A stretch of 54,560 nt of DNA from Candidatus Alcyoniella australis (GTDB taxonomy: Bacteria > Lernaellota > Lernaellaia > JAVCCG01 > Alcyoniellaceae), in contig JAVCCG010000092.1 in assembly GCA_030765605.1 (NCBI GenBank), positions 1-54,560 of the forward strand. Direction: 5' to 3'. The position numbers were made by a program, and so were the translations under genes. Below the pieces are notes generated by a model. It did no database searches, was not told where the DNA came from, and was given only the letters and a program-made list of their open reading frames with translations. Numbering within the stretch: the first letter of the stretch is position 1; each line of letters begins with the position of its first letter. Below are positions 41,998-51,544 of this stretch, one piece after another.

Positions 41998-43107
41998 ATG
42001 CGCCGGATTCTCGGTGGGTTCGCGATCACCCGGCTCTACCTGCTGCTGGTGCTGATCATCGCCGCGGCCTACGTACCGTTCCACCGCGCCAACTACGACG
42101 CCAATTTCCGCGTGCGCGCGGACTCCGCGCCGATCCTTGACTCCTGGGCGCGTTGGGACGGCCAGTGGTACCAGTACATCTCGGTCAACGGCTACGACAC
42201 ATCGCAGCTCGGGCCGTTTCAGCAGACGGCCACGGCCTGCTTCTTTCCGCTTTATCCGCTGCTGATGCGCGGGGTGAACCTGGTAATTTCCGAGCCGATC
42301 ATCAGCGGGATGCTCGTCTCCAACCTATGCCTGCTGTTGTTCCTGATGGTGCTGATGCGCCTGGAACAGCGCACGACCGCGGAGGACCGCGAGCGCGCGG
42401 TCTGGTACTACCTGATCTTTCCCACCAGCTTTTTTCTCAGCGCGGTCTACAGCGAGTCGCTGTTTCTGCTGCTCAGCGCGGGCGCGTTTTTAGCGGCGCA
42501 ACGCGGACGCTGGTGGCTCGCCTGCCTGCTGGCCGGGATATCCACGGCCTGCCGTCCGGTGGGCGTGCTGCTCGGGCCGCCGCTGCTGCTGCTCTATCTG
42601 CAACAGATCGAGTTCAGCCCGCGCCGTCTGCGGCTGGATTTGCTGGCCTTCATTTTGGTGCCGCTGGGCGTGGCGCTCTACGCCCTGCACTGCAAGCAGA
42701 TGTTCGGCGACCCGCTGGCCTTTGTGCAGTGCCAGGACATCGTGCGCTATTCCGGCGGCGAACCGTGGACCGCTTTCGTGCGCTTCTTTGAGCAGGCCCC
42801 GGCCTGGCGCGGATTTCACAATGCCTGGCCCGACTTCTTTTGCGCCGTGCTGGCGCTGCTCGCCCTGCCCTTTATCTTCCTGCGCCTGGGCGCGGCCCAG
42901 GGGATCTACGCCAGCCTGCTGGTGCTGATACCGCTGTGCTCGAGCCTGATCAGCTTTCAGCGGATGATCCTGGTCAGCTTTCCGCACCTGCTGCTGCTCG
43001 GGCAACTGGGCGGCAACCGCTGGGTCGACCGCATTGCCGTGTTGCTTGGCGCGGGCATGCTGGCGTTTAACTTCGCCGCCTTCAGCCACTGGTTCTGGGT
43101 CGCCTAA
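41998..43107 (+). CDS. PIG-V-like GT-C mannosyltransferase-type membrane protein
   Basis: A 369-residue polytopic protein. The first loop contains DSWARWDGQWYQYISVNGY, the hallmark of PIG-V-type (GT76-like) bacterial membrane proteins. FFPLYPLLMRG and FPTSFFLSAVYSESLFLL are also typical of the family. There are about nine membrane helices. The ATG at 41998 is 2 bp after the previous stop. The TAA stop lies in the left arm of the inverted repeat at 43106-43287, so the element's edge supplies the last bases of the gene. Confidence 0.75.
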   Translation: MRRILGGFAITRLYLLLVLIIAAAYVPFHRANYDANFRVRADSAPILDSWARWDGQWYQYISVNGYDTSQLGPFQQTATACFFPLYPLLMRGVNLVISEPIISGMLVSNLCLLLFLMVLMRLEQRTTAEDRERAVWYYLIFPTSFFLSAVYSESLFLLLSAGAFLAAQRGRWWLACLLAGISTACRPVGVLLGPPLLLLYLQQIEFSPRRLRLDLLAFILVPLGVALYALHCKQMFGDPLAFVQCQDIVRYSGGEPWTAFVRFFEQAPAWRGFHNAWPDFFCAVLALLALPFIFLRLGAAQGIYASLLVLIPLCSSLISFQRMILVSFPHLLLLGQLGGNRWVDRIAVLLGAGMLAFNFAAFSHWFWVA

Positions 43108-43287
43108 CCCGGATTATTCATGAGGGTTCGTCATCGAGGCACGCAAGATGCCGCAAGAACTAGAAAGCCGAGTCGATACTCCGTAGGCGTACCCGCTGTG
43201 GTACGTCGAGGACGGATCGGCGAGGATGACGAAGTTATTGCGAGCAGATTGTGCGCCGCAGTAGGAGCCTCATGAATAATCCGGGTT
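43106..43287. mobile_element. MITE-like element with perfect 20-bp terminal inverted repeats
   Basis: 182 bp bounded by a perfect 20-bp inverted repeat: AACCCGGATTATTCATGAGG at 43106-43125 and its complement at 43268-43287. There is no transposase inside, and a short frame across the middle is interrupted by TAG codons. No clear target-site duplication flanks it (CCT versus GAT). It touches the stop codon of the upstream gene. It may act as a bidirectional terminator between the GT-C and START-like genes, which face each other. I see no second copy in this window. Confidence 0.6.
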
Positions 43288-43331
43288 GATGCACCTTTGA
43301 GCCGGACGTGGCGAGATCATATTCGAGTGAC

Positions 43332-43982
43332 TCAGGCCGGATTGTCGCCCGTGCGTCCCTCGCGTTTGTTGATCTCGCGGCGATAGGTGTCCATCATTTT
43401 AGGCAGGTCGCGTCCGGTGAGCGCGTTGAAGATCGGCGTGAGCAGCGCCTTGAACACCGCGTTGATGTCCAGCTCGACCTCGGCCAGATACTCGGCCAAA
43501 TAGCAATCCTCGCCCAGCGGCTCGAGCTGCCAATAGCCGTCGATTGCAGCGATGTGCTTGTGCGGGTACTCCTTGTCCATCACGAAATCCAGGCGCATGT
43601 CGTCGGGCGTAGCGTCGTTGTAGTTGGTGTAAATCACGTTGGTGATCGGGAAGTGCATCTCGATCTCGGTCCAGAAACGCTCGTAGCCCAGCTCGCCTTT
43701 GGTCACCTCGGCGCGGATGATCGGCGGGAACAGCTCGCCGTAATGCGGGTAGTCGTAGACGATCTCCCAGAACGTCGCGAGCTTGCAGTTGAACACGCCG
43801 AAGATCACCCCCGCGCCCGAGCTGCCATCCTCGCCGATGTTCTTTTTCATGACCCACTCGCCGGCCTTAAGCTGCTCGATCTCCTCGGGCGTGAGCTTGT
43901 CGCTCACCGGCCCGGCCCATGCCGCGCTGCACAGCGCGATTAACAGCGCGAATACGATCACGCAAATTGTTCGTTGATTCAT
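43332..43982 (-). CDS. Exported START/SRPBCC-like protein
   Basis: A 216-residue protein with a signal peptide (about 1-23, cleaved after AWA). The rest resembles a START/SRPBCC helix-grip domain: VIFGVFNCKLATFWEIVYDYPHYGELFPPI in the first strands and helix, FWTEIEMHFPITN, LDFVMDKEYPHKHIAAIDGYW, then a long C-terminal helix. Such domains bind lipids or other hydrophobic ligands, so a periplasmic lipid-binding role is plausible but unproven. It is convergent with the phosphorylase/nitroreductase operon across the MITE-like element. Confidence 0.7.
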   Translation of the reverse strand: MNQRTICVIVFALLIALCSAAWAGPVSDKLTPEEIEQLKAGEWVMKKNIGEDGSSGAGVIFGVFNCKLATFWEIVYDYPHYGELFPPIIRAEVTKGELGYERFWTEIEMHFPITNVIYTNYNDATPDDMRLDFVMDKEYPHKHIAAIDGYWQLEPLGEDCYLAEYLAEVELDINAVFKALLTPIFNALTGRDLPKMMDTYRREINKREGRTGDNPA

Positions 43983-44326
43983 TCCGTAATGTCTCCATCA
44001 AGCGGAAGATTGGGCAATGCTCCTGTATAAACTCTGATCATGACCAAAACAAGGGGGATCAGATCTTTATGGGATAAATACCGGCCTTGACCCAACCTGC
44101 TTAGTAGTGTATGAAGCGGCAATACCTATGGGATTTAACGGCGGCGACCCTGATGAGATGAGTGATCGACGCGCTCATTATAAATGATTAAGGCAACTAG
44201 CTGTTCAATGACGAGATCGAACAGGACATTGATCGATGATGGAATCCCTGCTTTCTATATAGTTGATTCCTAGCCAGAATACTTTGCAGGTATTCCCGAT
44301 TAAAACATGACAATGGAGATTTCAAC
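43983..44326. other. Intergenic region, no gene seen
   Basis: 344 bp between divergent genes. The left half is GC-balanced, and the right half shifts to AT-rich like the acquired gene that follows. There is no tRNA or ncRNA fold and no convincing promoter pair. An ORF entering the region on the minus strand from 44415 is a shadow of the cyclase-like gene. Confidence 0.5.
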
Positions 44327-45202
44327 ATGCCGATAATAATGCAAGGTAACGTATTTGGTACCCCGAAACCATTGTCGCTATCGGCAAAAAATCGTTTTAT
44401 TGCTTTCATAGACATCCTTGGTATGAAAGCTTGGGTAAATCAAGATGACCCGGTTCAGATTTGCCAACAAATCCACTACTGCTTAAGCGAAATATTAAAG
44501 CAAGCGCCAAATGGAGAAATTAATGGTGAAAAAATAGGTCCGTTATTTGGTTGGTTTCTTTTTTCGGATTGCCTTTTTCTTTACACACCCGACGGTAGCT
44601 GGGCATCGTTGCATGTATTGGTATCCACCTCGAGAATGATCGTTCAACGAGCTTTATCAATTGGCATTCCGATGCGTGGTGCAGTAGCACTCGGTAAGAT
44701 GGTCGTAGATAAAAACAACTCTCTAATTGTTGGCCAACCACTTGTTGAGGCGTATGAAGCTGAGTCGCAAAAAGGATATCGAGGCATGGGAGTGCAGATA
44801 ACATCCAAGACAGTTACTACTATCACTGGGATGCTTGAATCCGCTGAGGTTCCTAAGGCGTTTTCTCATGAATATACGACAGCCCTGTTCCGAGAACGGG
44901 ATACGATTCTGTCACCAGATTTCATTTGGTTTGAAGATACCCTACTGATCAACCATTGGTCAGCAGAATATACTGCCGGGGTTTCATTAGAACCACACAT
45001 TTCGGAACGCATCGATAAATTCACTAATGATTTTAATAAACGAGGTCTTCCGATCTCAACAAAAATTCTTGCACAATCGAGAGACCTTCTACGATTTGTG
45101 AACGAAAACTCTTCAATAGTGGTGGTGAGTTTCTCACATGAGGGCTATTTTGATTCAATGCAGAGTGAGCTGTTTCGAATAAATGAAATCGGAATCGATT
45201 AA
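44327..45202 (+). CDS. Orphan class-III-cyclase-like protein
   Basis: A 291-residue protein of a family I recognise only by its pattern. KNRFIAFIDILGMK (Asp29) and LFSDCLFLY (Asp81) sit where class III nucleotidyl cyclases have their two metal-binding Asp residues. GIPMRGAVALGKMV corresponds to the conserved RxGI/Gly strand. The canonical substrate-specifying residues and the transition-state Asn/Arg are not obvious. There is no sensor or effector domain and no downstream partner gene. GGAG lies 8 nt before the ATG. AT-rich composition suggests transfer, and homologous FIDILG proteins often occur in accessory and defence regions (general knowledge, not checked here). Confidence 0.5.
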   Translation: MPIIMQGNVFGTPKPLSLSAKNRFIAFIDILGMKAWVNQDDPVQICQQIHYCLSEILKQAPNGEINGEKIGPLFGWFLFSDCLFLYTPDGSWASLHVLVSTSRMIVQRALSIGIPMRGAVALGKMVVDKNNSLIVGQPLVEAYEAESQKGYRGMGVQITSKTVTTITGMLESAEVPKAFSHEYTTALFRERDTILSPDFIWFEDTLLINHWSAEYTAGVSLEPHISERIDKFTNDFNKRGLPISTKILAQSRDLLRFVNENSSIVVVSFSHEGYFDSMQSELFRINEIGID

Positions 45203-45314
45203 GGATTGTTGCATAATAGTACCCTATATCGTACGCCTCTCCATCTTGCTTATTAAACCACAACCTAATCTCATCGTCTGCCGGGATAAATAACCTTCGC
45301 TTTCATTACCCCCT

Positions 45315-47228
45315 TCAGCCCAAGACCAGCAGCACCGCGTCTTTGCGCACCTGTTGGCCCTCGGAGCAGGCAACGCGTTTGATCGTGCCGTCGCAGGGCG
45401 CGACCAGGGCGTTCTCCATTTTCATCGCCTCGAGCACCAGCAGGGTCTGGCCGGACTTGACCTGCGCGCCGGTCTCGACCTCGATCTTGATTACCGTGCC
45501 GGGCATGGGTGCGCTTACCGCGCGCTCCCCCTCGCCCACCGAGGCCGGAGCAGCGGGCGCGGCTGACGCTGCCGGAGCAGCGGCCCGTGGCGCGGCCGAA
45601 GTCGGGATGCCGGGTGCGGGTCCGATCGCATCCTGGCCCAGCGCCTCGCCCCCGGACACTGCGACCTCGAGGTATTCGCCGTCGACCATCACGCCGAAGC
45701 GCCGAGCGTCGGGCGGCAGGTTGTCGTAGGTCGGTCTGGGCATCAGCTCGCCGTGGCGCGCCTTTTCAGCCAGCTCATCCTCGGCCTTGGCCTGCTCGAT
45801 GGTCTTGCCGATCTCGCCCGGACGCTTGTTGTCCAGGCCGTACTTGTAGCGCAGGAAGATCATGCCCGTGCGCGGGTAGAGCGCGTAGGTCAGCACGTCC
45901 TCGAGCTTGTCGCTGATCTGCGCCACATCCTTGCGCGCCTGCTCGAGCTCGGGCTCGAGGATGTCGGCCGGTCGGCAGTCGATGGGCTGTTCACCGCGCT
46001 CGTACCCCTGCAAGCAGCGCGCTCGCACCTCGGGGTCCATCGCCGCCGGGGTCGCGCCGTACAGGCCGTAGCACAGGTCTTTGACCTCGGAACTGACGAT
46101 CTGGTAGCGGCCGCTGAGCACGTTCATTACCGACTGCACGCCGACGATCTGGCTGGTGGGCGTGACCAACGGCGGAAAGCCCAGCTCGCGGCGCACGCGC
46201 GGCAGTTCCTCGTGCACCTCGTGCAGCCGATCCAGGGCGTCGGCGGCCTTGAGCTGGTTGATCATGTTGCTCTGCATGCCGCCGGGGATCTGGTGCAACA
46301 GCACGCCGATGTCGATCACCGCCATGCGCGAGCGGTCGATGAAGTCGCGGTACTTGGGGGCGAAGCGCTCGATCTGCTCGCCGATGCGGCCCAGCAGTTC
46401 CAGATCGAGACCCGTGTCGCGCTCGGTCCCCATGAACGTCACCACGAACGGCTCCACCGCGGGCTGGCTCGAGCGCAGTGCTAGGGGCGCCAGGGCGCAG
46501 TCGATGATGTCGGCCCCGGCCTCGCAGGCCCGCAAATAGGCCATGTCGGCCATGCCCGAGGTAAAGTGCGTGTGCATCTGGATCGGAATCGAGACTTCGC
46601 TTTTTAGCCGCGAGACCAGCTTGAACGCGTCGTCGGGGTTGAGCAGACCGGCCATGTCCTTGATGCACAGCGAGTCCGCGCCCAGCTCGGCGAACTGTCG
46701 CGCCTTGTTCACGTAGTAGTCCATGTTGAACACCGGCCCGCCGATGCGGCGCTCGGTCAGCGCGTAGGAGATCGCCGCCTGAAAATGCATCTTGTTGCGA
46801 GCGATGGCCTTGGCCGCGGTCTGCAAATTGCGCGGATCGTTCAGCGCGTCGAACACGCGGAAGATCTCGATGCCCACGTTGGCCGCGGCGTCGACAAACG
46901 CATCGACCACGTCGTCGGCGTAGTTGCGGTAGCCCACGAGGTTCTGGCCGCGCAGCAGCATCTGGAACGGCGTCTTGGGCATCAACTTCTTCAGCCGCCG
47001 CGCGCGCTCCCAGGGGTCTTCGCCCAGAAAGCGGTGCAGCACGTCGAAGGTTGCGCCGCCCCAGACCTCCACCGAGTGGAAGCCCGCCGAGTCGATCGCC
47101 TCGGCCACCATCTCGATGTCCTCCCAGCGCAGGCGTGTGGCCATGCTCGACTGGTGGCCGTCGCGCAACGTGGTATCGGTGATCTTCAGCCGATGGGATC
47201 CGACGCTTTTCTGTTCGCCGTTAGACAT
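45315..47228 (-). CDS. oadA: Carboxyltransferase 5S-type subunit fused to a biotin carrier (OadA/PycB-like)
   Basis: A 637-residue protein. The N-terminal TIM barrel of the pyruvate/oxaloacetate carboxyltransferase family has ITDTTLRDGHQS (metal Asp23), LCIKDMAGLL (carbamylated Lys) and IQMHTHFTSGMA (two metal His), followed by GVLLHQIPGGMQSNM. An Ala/Pro linker (about 545-565) leads to a biotinyl domain with LEAMKMEN (Lys603). It moves a carboxyl group between oxaloacetate/pyruvate and biotin. With the 12S-type gene directly upstream, it could form a methylmalonyl-CoA:pyruvate transcarboxylase. It could also act as the alpha subunit of a decarboxylase pump, but no OadB/OadG is present. The start has an ATG behind a weak GGAG. 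Confidence 0.9.
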   Translation of the reverse strand: MSNGEQKSVGSHRLKITDTTLRDGHQSSMATRLRWEDIEMVAEAIDSAGFHSVEVWGGATFDVLHRFLGEDPWERARRLKKLMPKTPFQMLLRGQNLVGYRNYADDVVDAFVDAAANVGIEIFRVFDALNDPRNLQTAAKAIARNKMHFQAAISYALTERRIGGPVFNMDYYVNKARQFAELGADSLCIKDMAGLLNPDDAFKLVSRLKSEVSIPIQMHTHFTSGMADMAYLRACEAGADIIDCALAPLALRSSQPAVEPFVVTFMGTERDTGLDLELLGRIGEQIERFAPKYRDFIDRSRMAVIDIGVLLHQIPGGMQSNMINQLKAADALDRLHEVHEELPRVRRELGFPPLVTPTSQIVGVQSVMNVLSGRYQIVSSEVKDLCYGLYGATPAAMDPEVRARCLQGYERGEQPIDCRPADILEPELEQARKDVAQISDKLEDVLTYALYPRTGMIFLRYKYGLDNKRPGEIGKTIEQAKAEDELAEKARHGELMPRPTYDNLPPDARRFGVMVDGEYLEVAVSGGEALGQDAIGPAPGIPTSAAPRAAAPAASAAPAAPASVGEGERAVSAPMPGTVIKIEVETGAQVKSGQTLLVLEAMKMENALVAPCDGTIKRVACSEGQQVRKDAVLLVLG

Positions 47229-47241
47229 CTGATGCTCCAGG

Positions 47242-48795
47242 CTAGACTGGGATATTTCCGTGCTTTTTCGGCGGCAGCACGTCGCGCTTATCGGCCAGGG
47301 TATCGAAGGCCTCGATCAGCCGTTTGCGGCTCTCCGAAGGCTTGATCAGCTTGTCGATGTAGCCTCTCTGGGCCGCCATGTACGGCGAATAAAACAGCTC
47401 GCGGTATTCGTCGAGCTTCTCGGCCCGCACCTTTGCCGGGTCGTCGGCCGCCTTGATCTGCTTGGCGTAGAGCACGCCCACCGCGCCCTCGGCGCCCATC
47501 ACCGCGATCTCGGCCGTGGGCCAGGCAAAGGCCAGGTCCGCGCCCTGGTGCTTGGAGCACATCGCCAGATACGAGCCGCCGTAATCCTTGCGCGTGACCA
47601 GCGTGACCTTGGGCACCGTGGCCTCGGAGTAGCACCACAGCAGCTTGGCCCCGTGACGGATAATCCCCATGTGCTCTTGTTCCGATCCGGGCAGATAGCC
47701 CGGCACGTCGGCCAGGGTCAGCAGCGGCACGTTGAACGCGTCGCAGAGTCGGATGAAGCGCGTGGCCTTGTCCGAGGCGTTGCAGTCCAGGCAGCCGGCG
47801 AGCACCAGCGGCTGATTGGCGATCACGCCCACCGGACGTCCGCCCAGACGGCAGAAGCCGACGATGATGTTCTGTGCGTAATGCTCGTGGACCTCGAACC
47901 ATGATCCGCGATCGCAGATCTCGAGAATCACCGCGCGCATGTCGTAGCTCTCGCGCTCGTTGTCCGGCACGATCTCGTCCAACGCCGGACAGGGGCGGTC
48001 GACGCGGTCGTCGCTCTGCTCGTACGGCGGACGTTGCTGATTGTTCTGCGGCAGGTAGCTCAGCAGTCGGCGGATCGAATCGATGCACTGCGCGTCGTCC
48101 TCCGCCGCGAAGTGCGCCACGCCCGAGCGCGTGTTGTGGACCATCGCGCCGCCGAGTTCCTCAAAGCCGATCTGCTCGCCGGTCACCGACTGGATCACCT
48201 TGGGGCCGGTGATGAACATGTAGCTGGTGTTCTTAACCATCAGCACCAGGTCGGTCATCGCCGGGCTGTAGACCGCGCCGCCGGCCGTGGGTCCCATGAT
48301 CGCCGAGATCTGCGGGATCACGCCCGAGGCGCGTGCGTTGCGAAAGAAAATCTCGCCGTAGCCCGACAGCGCGTCGACCCCCTCTTGGATCCGCGCACCG
48401 CCCGAGTCGTTGAGCCCGACCATCGGCGAGCCGGTCTTGAGCGCCAGGTCCATCACCTTGCAAATTTTCTTGGCGTGCATCTCGCCCAGCGATCCGCCCT
48501 GGCTGGTGAAGTCCTGGGCAAAGGCAAAGACGCGACGGCCGTTGATCAGCCCGTGGCCGGTGACCACGCCCTCGGCCGGGATCTGCTTGTCGGCCATGCC
48601 GAAGTTGGTGCAGCGATGGCTGACGAACTCGTCGAGCTCGCAGAACGTATCGGGATCGAACAGCCGATCGAGGCGCGTTCGCGCGTCGAGCTTGCCCTGG
48701 GCGCGATGCTTGGCCACGCGCTGGGCGCCGCCGAGCTCGCGCAGCTTTGCCAGGCGGCTCTCCAGGTCCGCGATCTTGTCCTTGACTGATGACAT
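47242..48795 (-). CDS. mmdA: Acyl-CoA (propionyl/methylmalonyl-CoA) carboxyltransferase, 12S/MmdA-like
   Basis: A 517-residue crotonase-fold carboxyltransferase: DFTSQGGSLGEMHAKKI, LNDSGGARIQEG, IMGPTAGGAVYSPA (CoA-oxyanion loop) and DVPGYLPGSEQEHMGIIRHG, then EGAVGVLY. Together these are typical of propionyl-CoA carboxylase beta, methylmalonyl-CoA decarboxylase alpha and the 12S transcarboxylase subunit. The ATG at 48795 follows GGAGGT by 4 nt; the GTG at 48801 is inside that ribosome binding site. It lies 13 bp upstream of the 5S-biotin gene and 63 bp after the malic enzyme. No biotin carboxylase gene is visible, favouring the transcarboxylase reading. Confidence 0.9.
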   Translation of the reverse strand: MSSVKDKIADLESRLAKLRELGGAQRVAKHRAQGKLDARTRLDRLFDPDTFCELDEFVSHRCTNFGMADKQIPAEGVVTGHGLINGRRVFAFAQDFTSQGGSLGEMHAKKICKVMDLALKTGSPMVGLNDSGGARIQEGVDALSGYGEIFFRNARASGVIPQISAIMGPTAGGAVYSPAMTDLVLMVKNTSYMFITGPKVIQSVTGEQIGFEELGGAMVHNTRSGVAHFAAEDDAQCIDSIRRLLSYLPQNNQQRPPYEQSDDRVDRPCPALDEIVPDNERESYDMRAVILEICDRGSWFEVHEHYAQNIIVGFCRLGGRPVGVIANQPLVLAGCLDCNASDKATRFIRLCDAFNVPLLTLADVPGYLPGSEQEHMGIIRHGAKLLWCYSEATVPKVTLVTRKDYGGSYLAMCSKHQGADLAFAWPTAEIAVMGAEGAVGVLYAKQIKAADDPAKVRAEKLDEYRELFYSPYMAAQRGYIDKLIKPSESRKRLIEAFDTLADKRDVLPPKKHGNIPV

Positions 48796-48858
48796 CTTCA
48801 CCTCCGAAAAGGGGGCGCCGGGGCGATTGGGACTATCTATCAGACGCGCGGCCGGGCA

Positions 48859-51129
48859 TCAAGGAGCAGCGTTGCGTGCGCCGCGTTCCTGGGCCTGAGC
48901 CACGGTGATCGCGATCACGTTGACCACGTTCTCCATGTCGGTGCCGCGCTGCACCACGTTGAACGGCCGCGAAAGCCCCATCAGCAACGGGCCGACCGTC
49001 ACTGCGCCGCCGATCCGCGCCAACAGCTTGTAGGCGATGTTGCACGAGTCCAGACCCGGGAAGATCAGCACGTTGGCCGCGCCTCCCAGACGATTGAACG
49101 GGAACTCGGTCTGCAAATATTCCTCGACCACCGCGGTGTCCGCGTGCATCTCGCCGTCCGCGGGCAAATGCGGATCGCGCTCGTGCAGGATCTGCACCGC
49201 GCGCCGCACGCGCCGCGCCTCGGGGTGCGCCACGCTGCCGAAATTGGAGAACGAAAGCAGCGCCACCCGCGGCCGCAGGTCAAAGAAACGTGCGACCTCG
49301 GCGGCGAGCAGCGCGATCTCGGCCAGCTGTTCGGAATCGGGATGAATGTTGACCGTGGCGTCGGCGAGCAGCACCAGGCGTCCCTTGAAGATCGCCAGGT
49401 AGACCCCCGAGACCTTGGACGCGCCCTCGCGCCGCGGGATGACCTGCAGCACCGGCCGGATCGAATCCGGGTAGTTGCTGCTGATGCCGTGCACCTGACC
49501 CTCGACCAGCCCCTCGCGGACCATCATCGCGCCGAAGATGAACGGCGACTCGAGCTGACGCCGGGTCTCGCCCATGGTCCAGCCCTTGCGGCCGCGCGCG
49601 GCGAAAAGCTTTTCGCTGAAATCGTCGAACAGGTCGCTGGCGCAATGGTCGAGCAGCTCCAGACCGTCCAGCGGTATGTGCAGCTCCTGCGCCAGGGCCT
49701 CGATCCGCCCGGCGTTGCCCAGCAGCACCGGCTGGGCGATCCCCTCCTGCGCCGCCTGGTGCGCGGCGCGCAGCACCACCGGATGGTCGCCCTCGGGCAG
49801 TACGATCCGCCGCGGCGACTGCTGGGCTCGGACCTGGATCTTGTACATGATCTCGCGGTCCGGTCCCAGCCGCGACTCGAGCACCTGGATGTAATCCCCT
49901 TGCTGCTCGGGCTCGATCCGCGCCACGTTGCTTTGCACTGCGGCGCGCGCCACTGCCGGCGTGACCGAAAGCAGTACCCGCGAATCCAGCGGCTTGGGCA
50001 AAATGTACTCCGGTCCAAAGGCGATCGGTCGGCCGCCGTAGGCGCGAATCACCGAGTCGAGCACGTCCTCGCGCGCCAGCTCGGCCAGGGCGCGCACCGC
50101 CGCAACCTTCATCTGCATATTGATCGCCGTGGCTCGCGCGTCCAGCGCGCCGCGGAAGATGAACGGGAAGCCCAGCACGTTGTTGACCTGGTTGGGGTAA
50201 TCCGAGCGTCCCGTGGCCACGATCGCGTCGGGCCGCGCACTAAGCGCCTGGTTAAAGTCGATCTCCGGATCGGGATTGGCCAGGGCGAAGACGATCGGCC
50301 GTGGAGCCATCAGCTTGAGCAGCTCGGGGCTAAACGCACCGGCCACCGAAAGCCCGACCAGCACGTCCGCGTCGCGCGCCGCGTGCTCGAGGGTCCGCAG
50401 TTTGGTGCGCACTGCGAACTGCTGCTTGTAGGGATTCATCCCCTGCTCGCGCTCGCTGTGGATCACGCCGCGACTGTCGAGCATCAGCAGGTTCTCGGCC
50501 CGCGCGCCCAGCTCGATGTACATCCGGGCGCAGGCGATGGCCGCGGCGCCCGCGCCGTTGATCACGATCCGCGCGTCCTGAATCCGGCGCTCGCTGATCT
50601 CGCAGGCGTTGAGCAGGGCCGCGCCGCTGATGATCGCCGTGCCGTGTTGATCGTCGTGAAATACCGGGATCGACATGCGCTCGATCAGCTTCTGTTCGAT
50701 GTAGAAGCAGTCCGGCGCCTTGATGTCCTCGAGGTTGATTCCGCCGAAGGTCGGCTCGAGCAGCGCCACGGCGTTGATGAACTCGTCCGGATCGCTGGTT
50801 GCCAGCTCGATGTCAAAGGCGTCGATATCGGCAAAGCGCTTGAACAGTACGGACTTGCCCTCCATCACCGGCTTGGAGGCCAGCGGGCCGATGTTGCCCA
50901 GGCCGAGCACCGCCGTGCCGTTGGTGGCGATCGCCACCAGGTTGCCGCGCGCGGTGTAGTCGTAGGACAGATCCGGATCGCGCTCGATCTCCTTGCACGG
51001 CACTGCGACACCCGGCGTGTAGGCCAGGCTCAGATCGGATTGCGACAGGCAGGGCTTGGTCGGCACGACCTCGATCTTTCCCGGCCGCGGGCTGCGATGA
51101 TAATTGAGTGCCTGGTCTTTCTTATTCAT
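48859..51129 (-). CDS. maeB: NADP-type malic enzyme with phosphotransacetylase-like domain (MaeB)
   Basis: A 756-residue enzyme that oxidatively decarboxylates malate to pyruvate. [11 protein letters not shown] carries the catalytic Tyr. [16 protein letters not shown] and [21 protein letters not shown] form the metal and substrate site. [20 protein letters not shown] is the dinucleotide-binding loop. From about residue 430 a phosphotransacetylase-like domain follows ([35 protein letters not shown]), regulatory in known MaeB enzymes. It is probably first in a run with the two carboxyltransferase genes downstream, all feeding pyruvate/C4 metabolism. Confidence 0.95.
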   Translation of the reverse strand: MNKKDQALNYHRSPRPGKIEVVPTKPCLSQSDLSLAYTPGVAVPCKEIERDPDLSYDYTARGNLVAIATNGTAVLGLGNIGPLASKPVMEGKSVLFKRFADIDAFDIELATSDPDEFINAVALLEPTFGGINLEDIKAPDCFYIEQKLIERMSIPVFHDDQHGTAIISGAALLNACEISERRIQDARIVINGAGAAAIACARMYIELGARAENLLMLDSRGVIHSEREQGMNPYKQQFAVRTKLRTLEHAARDADVLVGLSVAGAFSPELLKLMAPRPIVFALANPDPEIDFNQALSARPDAIVATGRSDYPNQVNNVLGFPFIFRGALDARATAINMQMKVAAVRALAELAREDVLDSVIRAYGGRPIAFGPEYILPKPLDSRVLLSVTPAVARAAVQSNVARIEPEQQGDYIQVLESRLGPDREIMYKIQVRAQQSPRRIVLPEGDHPVVLRAAHQAAQEGIAQPVLLGNAGRIEALAQELHIPLDGLELLDHCASDLFDDFSEKLFAARGRKGWTMGETRRQLESPFIFGAMMVREGLVEGQVHGISSNYPDSIRPVLQVIPRREGASKVSGVYLAIFKGRLVLLADATVNIHPDSEQLAEIALLAAEVARFFDLRPRVALLSFSNFGSVAHPEARRVRRAVQILHERDPHLPADGEMHADTAVVEEYLQTEFPFNRLGGAANVLIFPGLDSCNIAYKLLARIGGAVTVGPLLMGLSRPFNVVQRGTDMENVVNVIAITVAQAQERGARNAAP

Positions 51130-51236
51130 CTACCGGCTCCAAAAAAAACTGCGCTTGTGGATCGATTCGCCGTGCGGGGGCTTGAGCCCGCCGTTGCGAC
51201 GCATTATATATAAGCATCGAAAGGATGCCACTTACA

Positions 51237-51473
51237 ATGAATCGCCATTTCCCCGGCGCGGGTTTAAACGAGGATCAGCAGGACGGTTCAACGGGCATCG
51301 TCGCCTCGGAGCTGTACTGCCCGCGCTGCAAGGCCGCGATGCCCGTGCGCGAACGCCTGCTGCTCTACCTGCTCAACCAGGAGCTGCACGAGTACACCTG
51401 CGCGCGCTGCGGCACGAGCCTGGGCAAACGGACAATCCCCACCAAGCCGCCGCACACGCTCTATACACGCTGA
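51237..51473 (+). CDS. Small zinc-ribbon protein
   Basis: A 78-residue protein with a CPRC...CARC pair 29 residues apart (YCPRCKAAM, YTCARCGTSL), forming a zinc ribbon with a helix between (RLLLYLLNQELH). The ATG at 51237 is preferred because AAGGA lies 11 nt upstream; the ATG at 51225 is inside that sequence. Similar small ribbons are common and uncharacterised. It is transcribed away from the malic enzyme. Confidence 0.65.
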   Translation: MNRHFPGAGLNEDQQDGSTGIVASELYCPRCKAAMPVRERLLLYLLNQELHEYTCARCGTSLGKRTIPTKPPHTLYTR

Positions 51474-51476
51474 CGA

Positions 51477-51505
51477 TTGACACCGCCCGCGGCCATCGAT
51501 AGGAT
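51477..51505 (+). promoter_or_regulatory. Sigma-70-like promoter of the secreted-protein gene
   Basis: Consensus TTGACA (51477-51482), 17 bp, TAGGAT (51500-51505), 39 bp before the ATG. Confidence 0.5.
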
Positions 51506-51544
51506 CATATTTTGAAAGAATGTTACGCTTAAAAAGGGGCGATC

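Noticed and set aside
49144-51213. 689-aa open frame on the plus strand
   Set aside because: It is antisense to maeB, with shadow-type composition and no motif.
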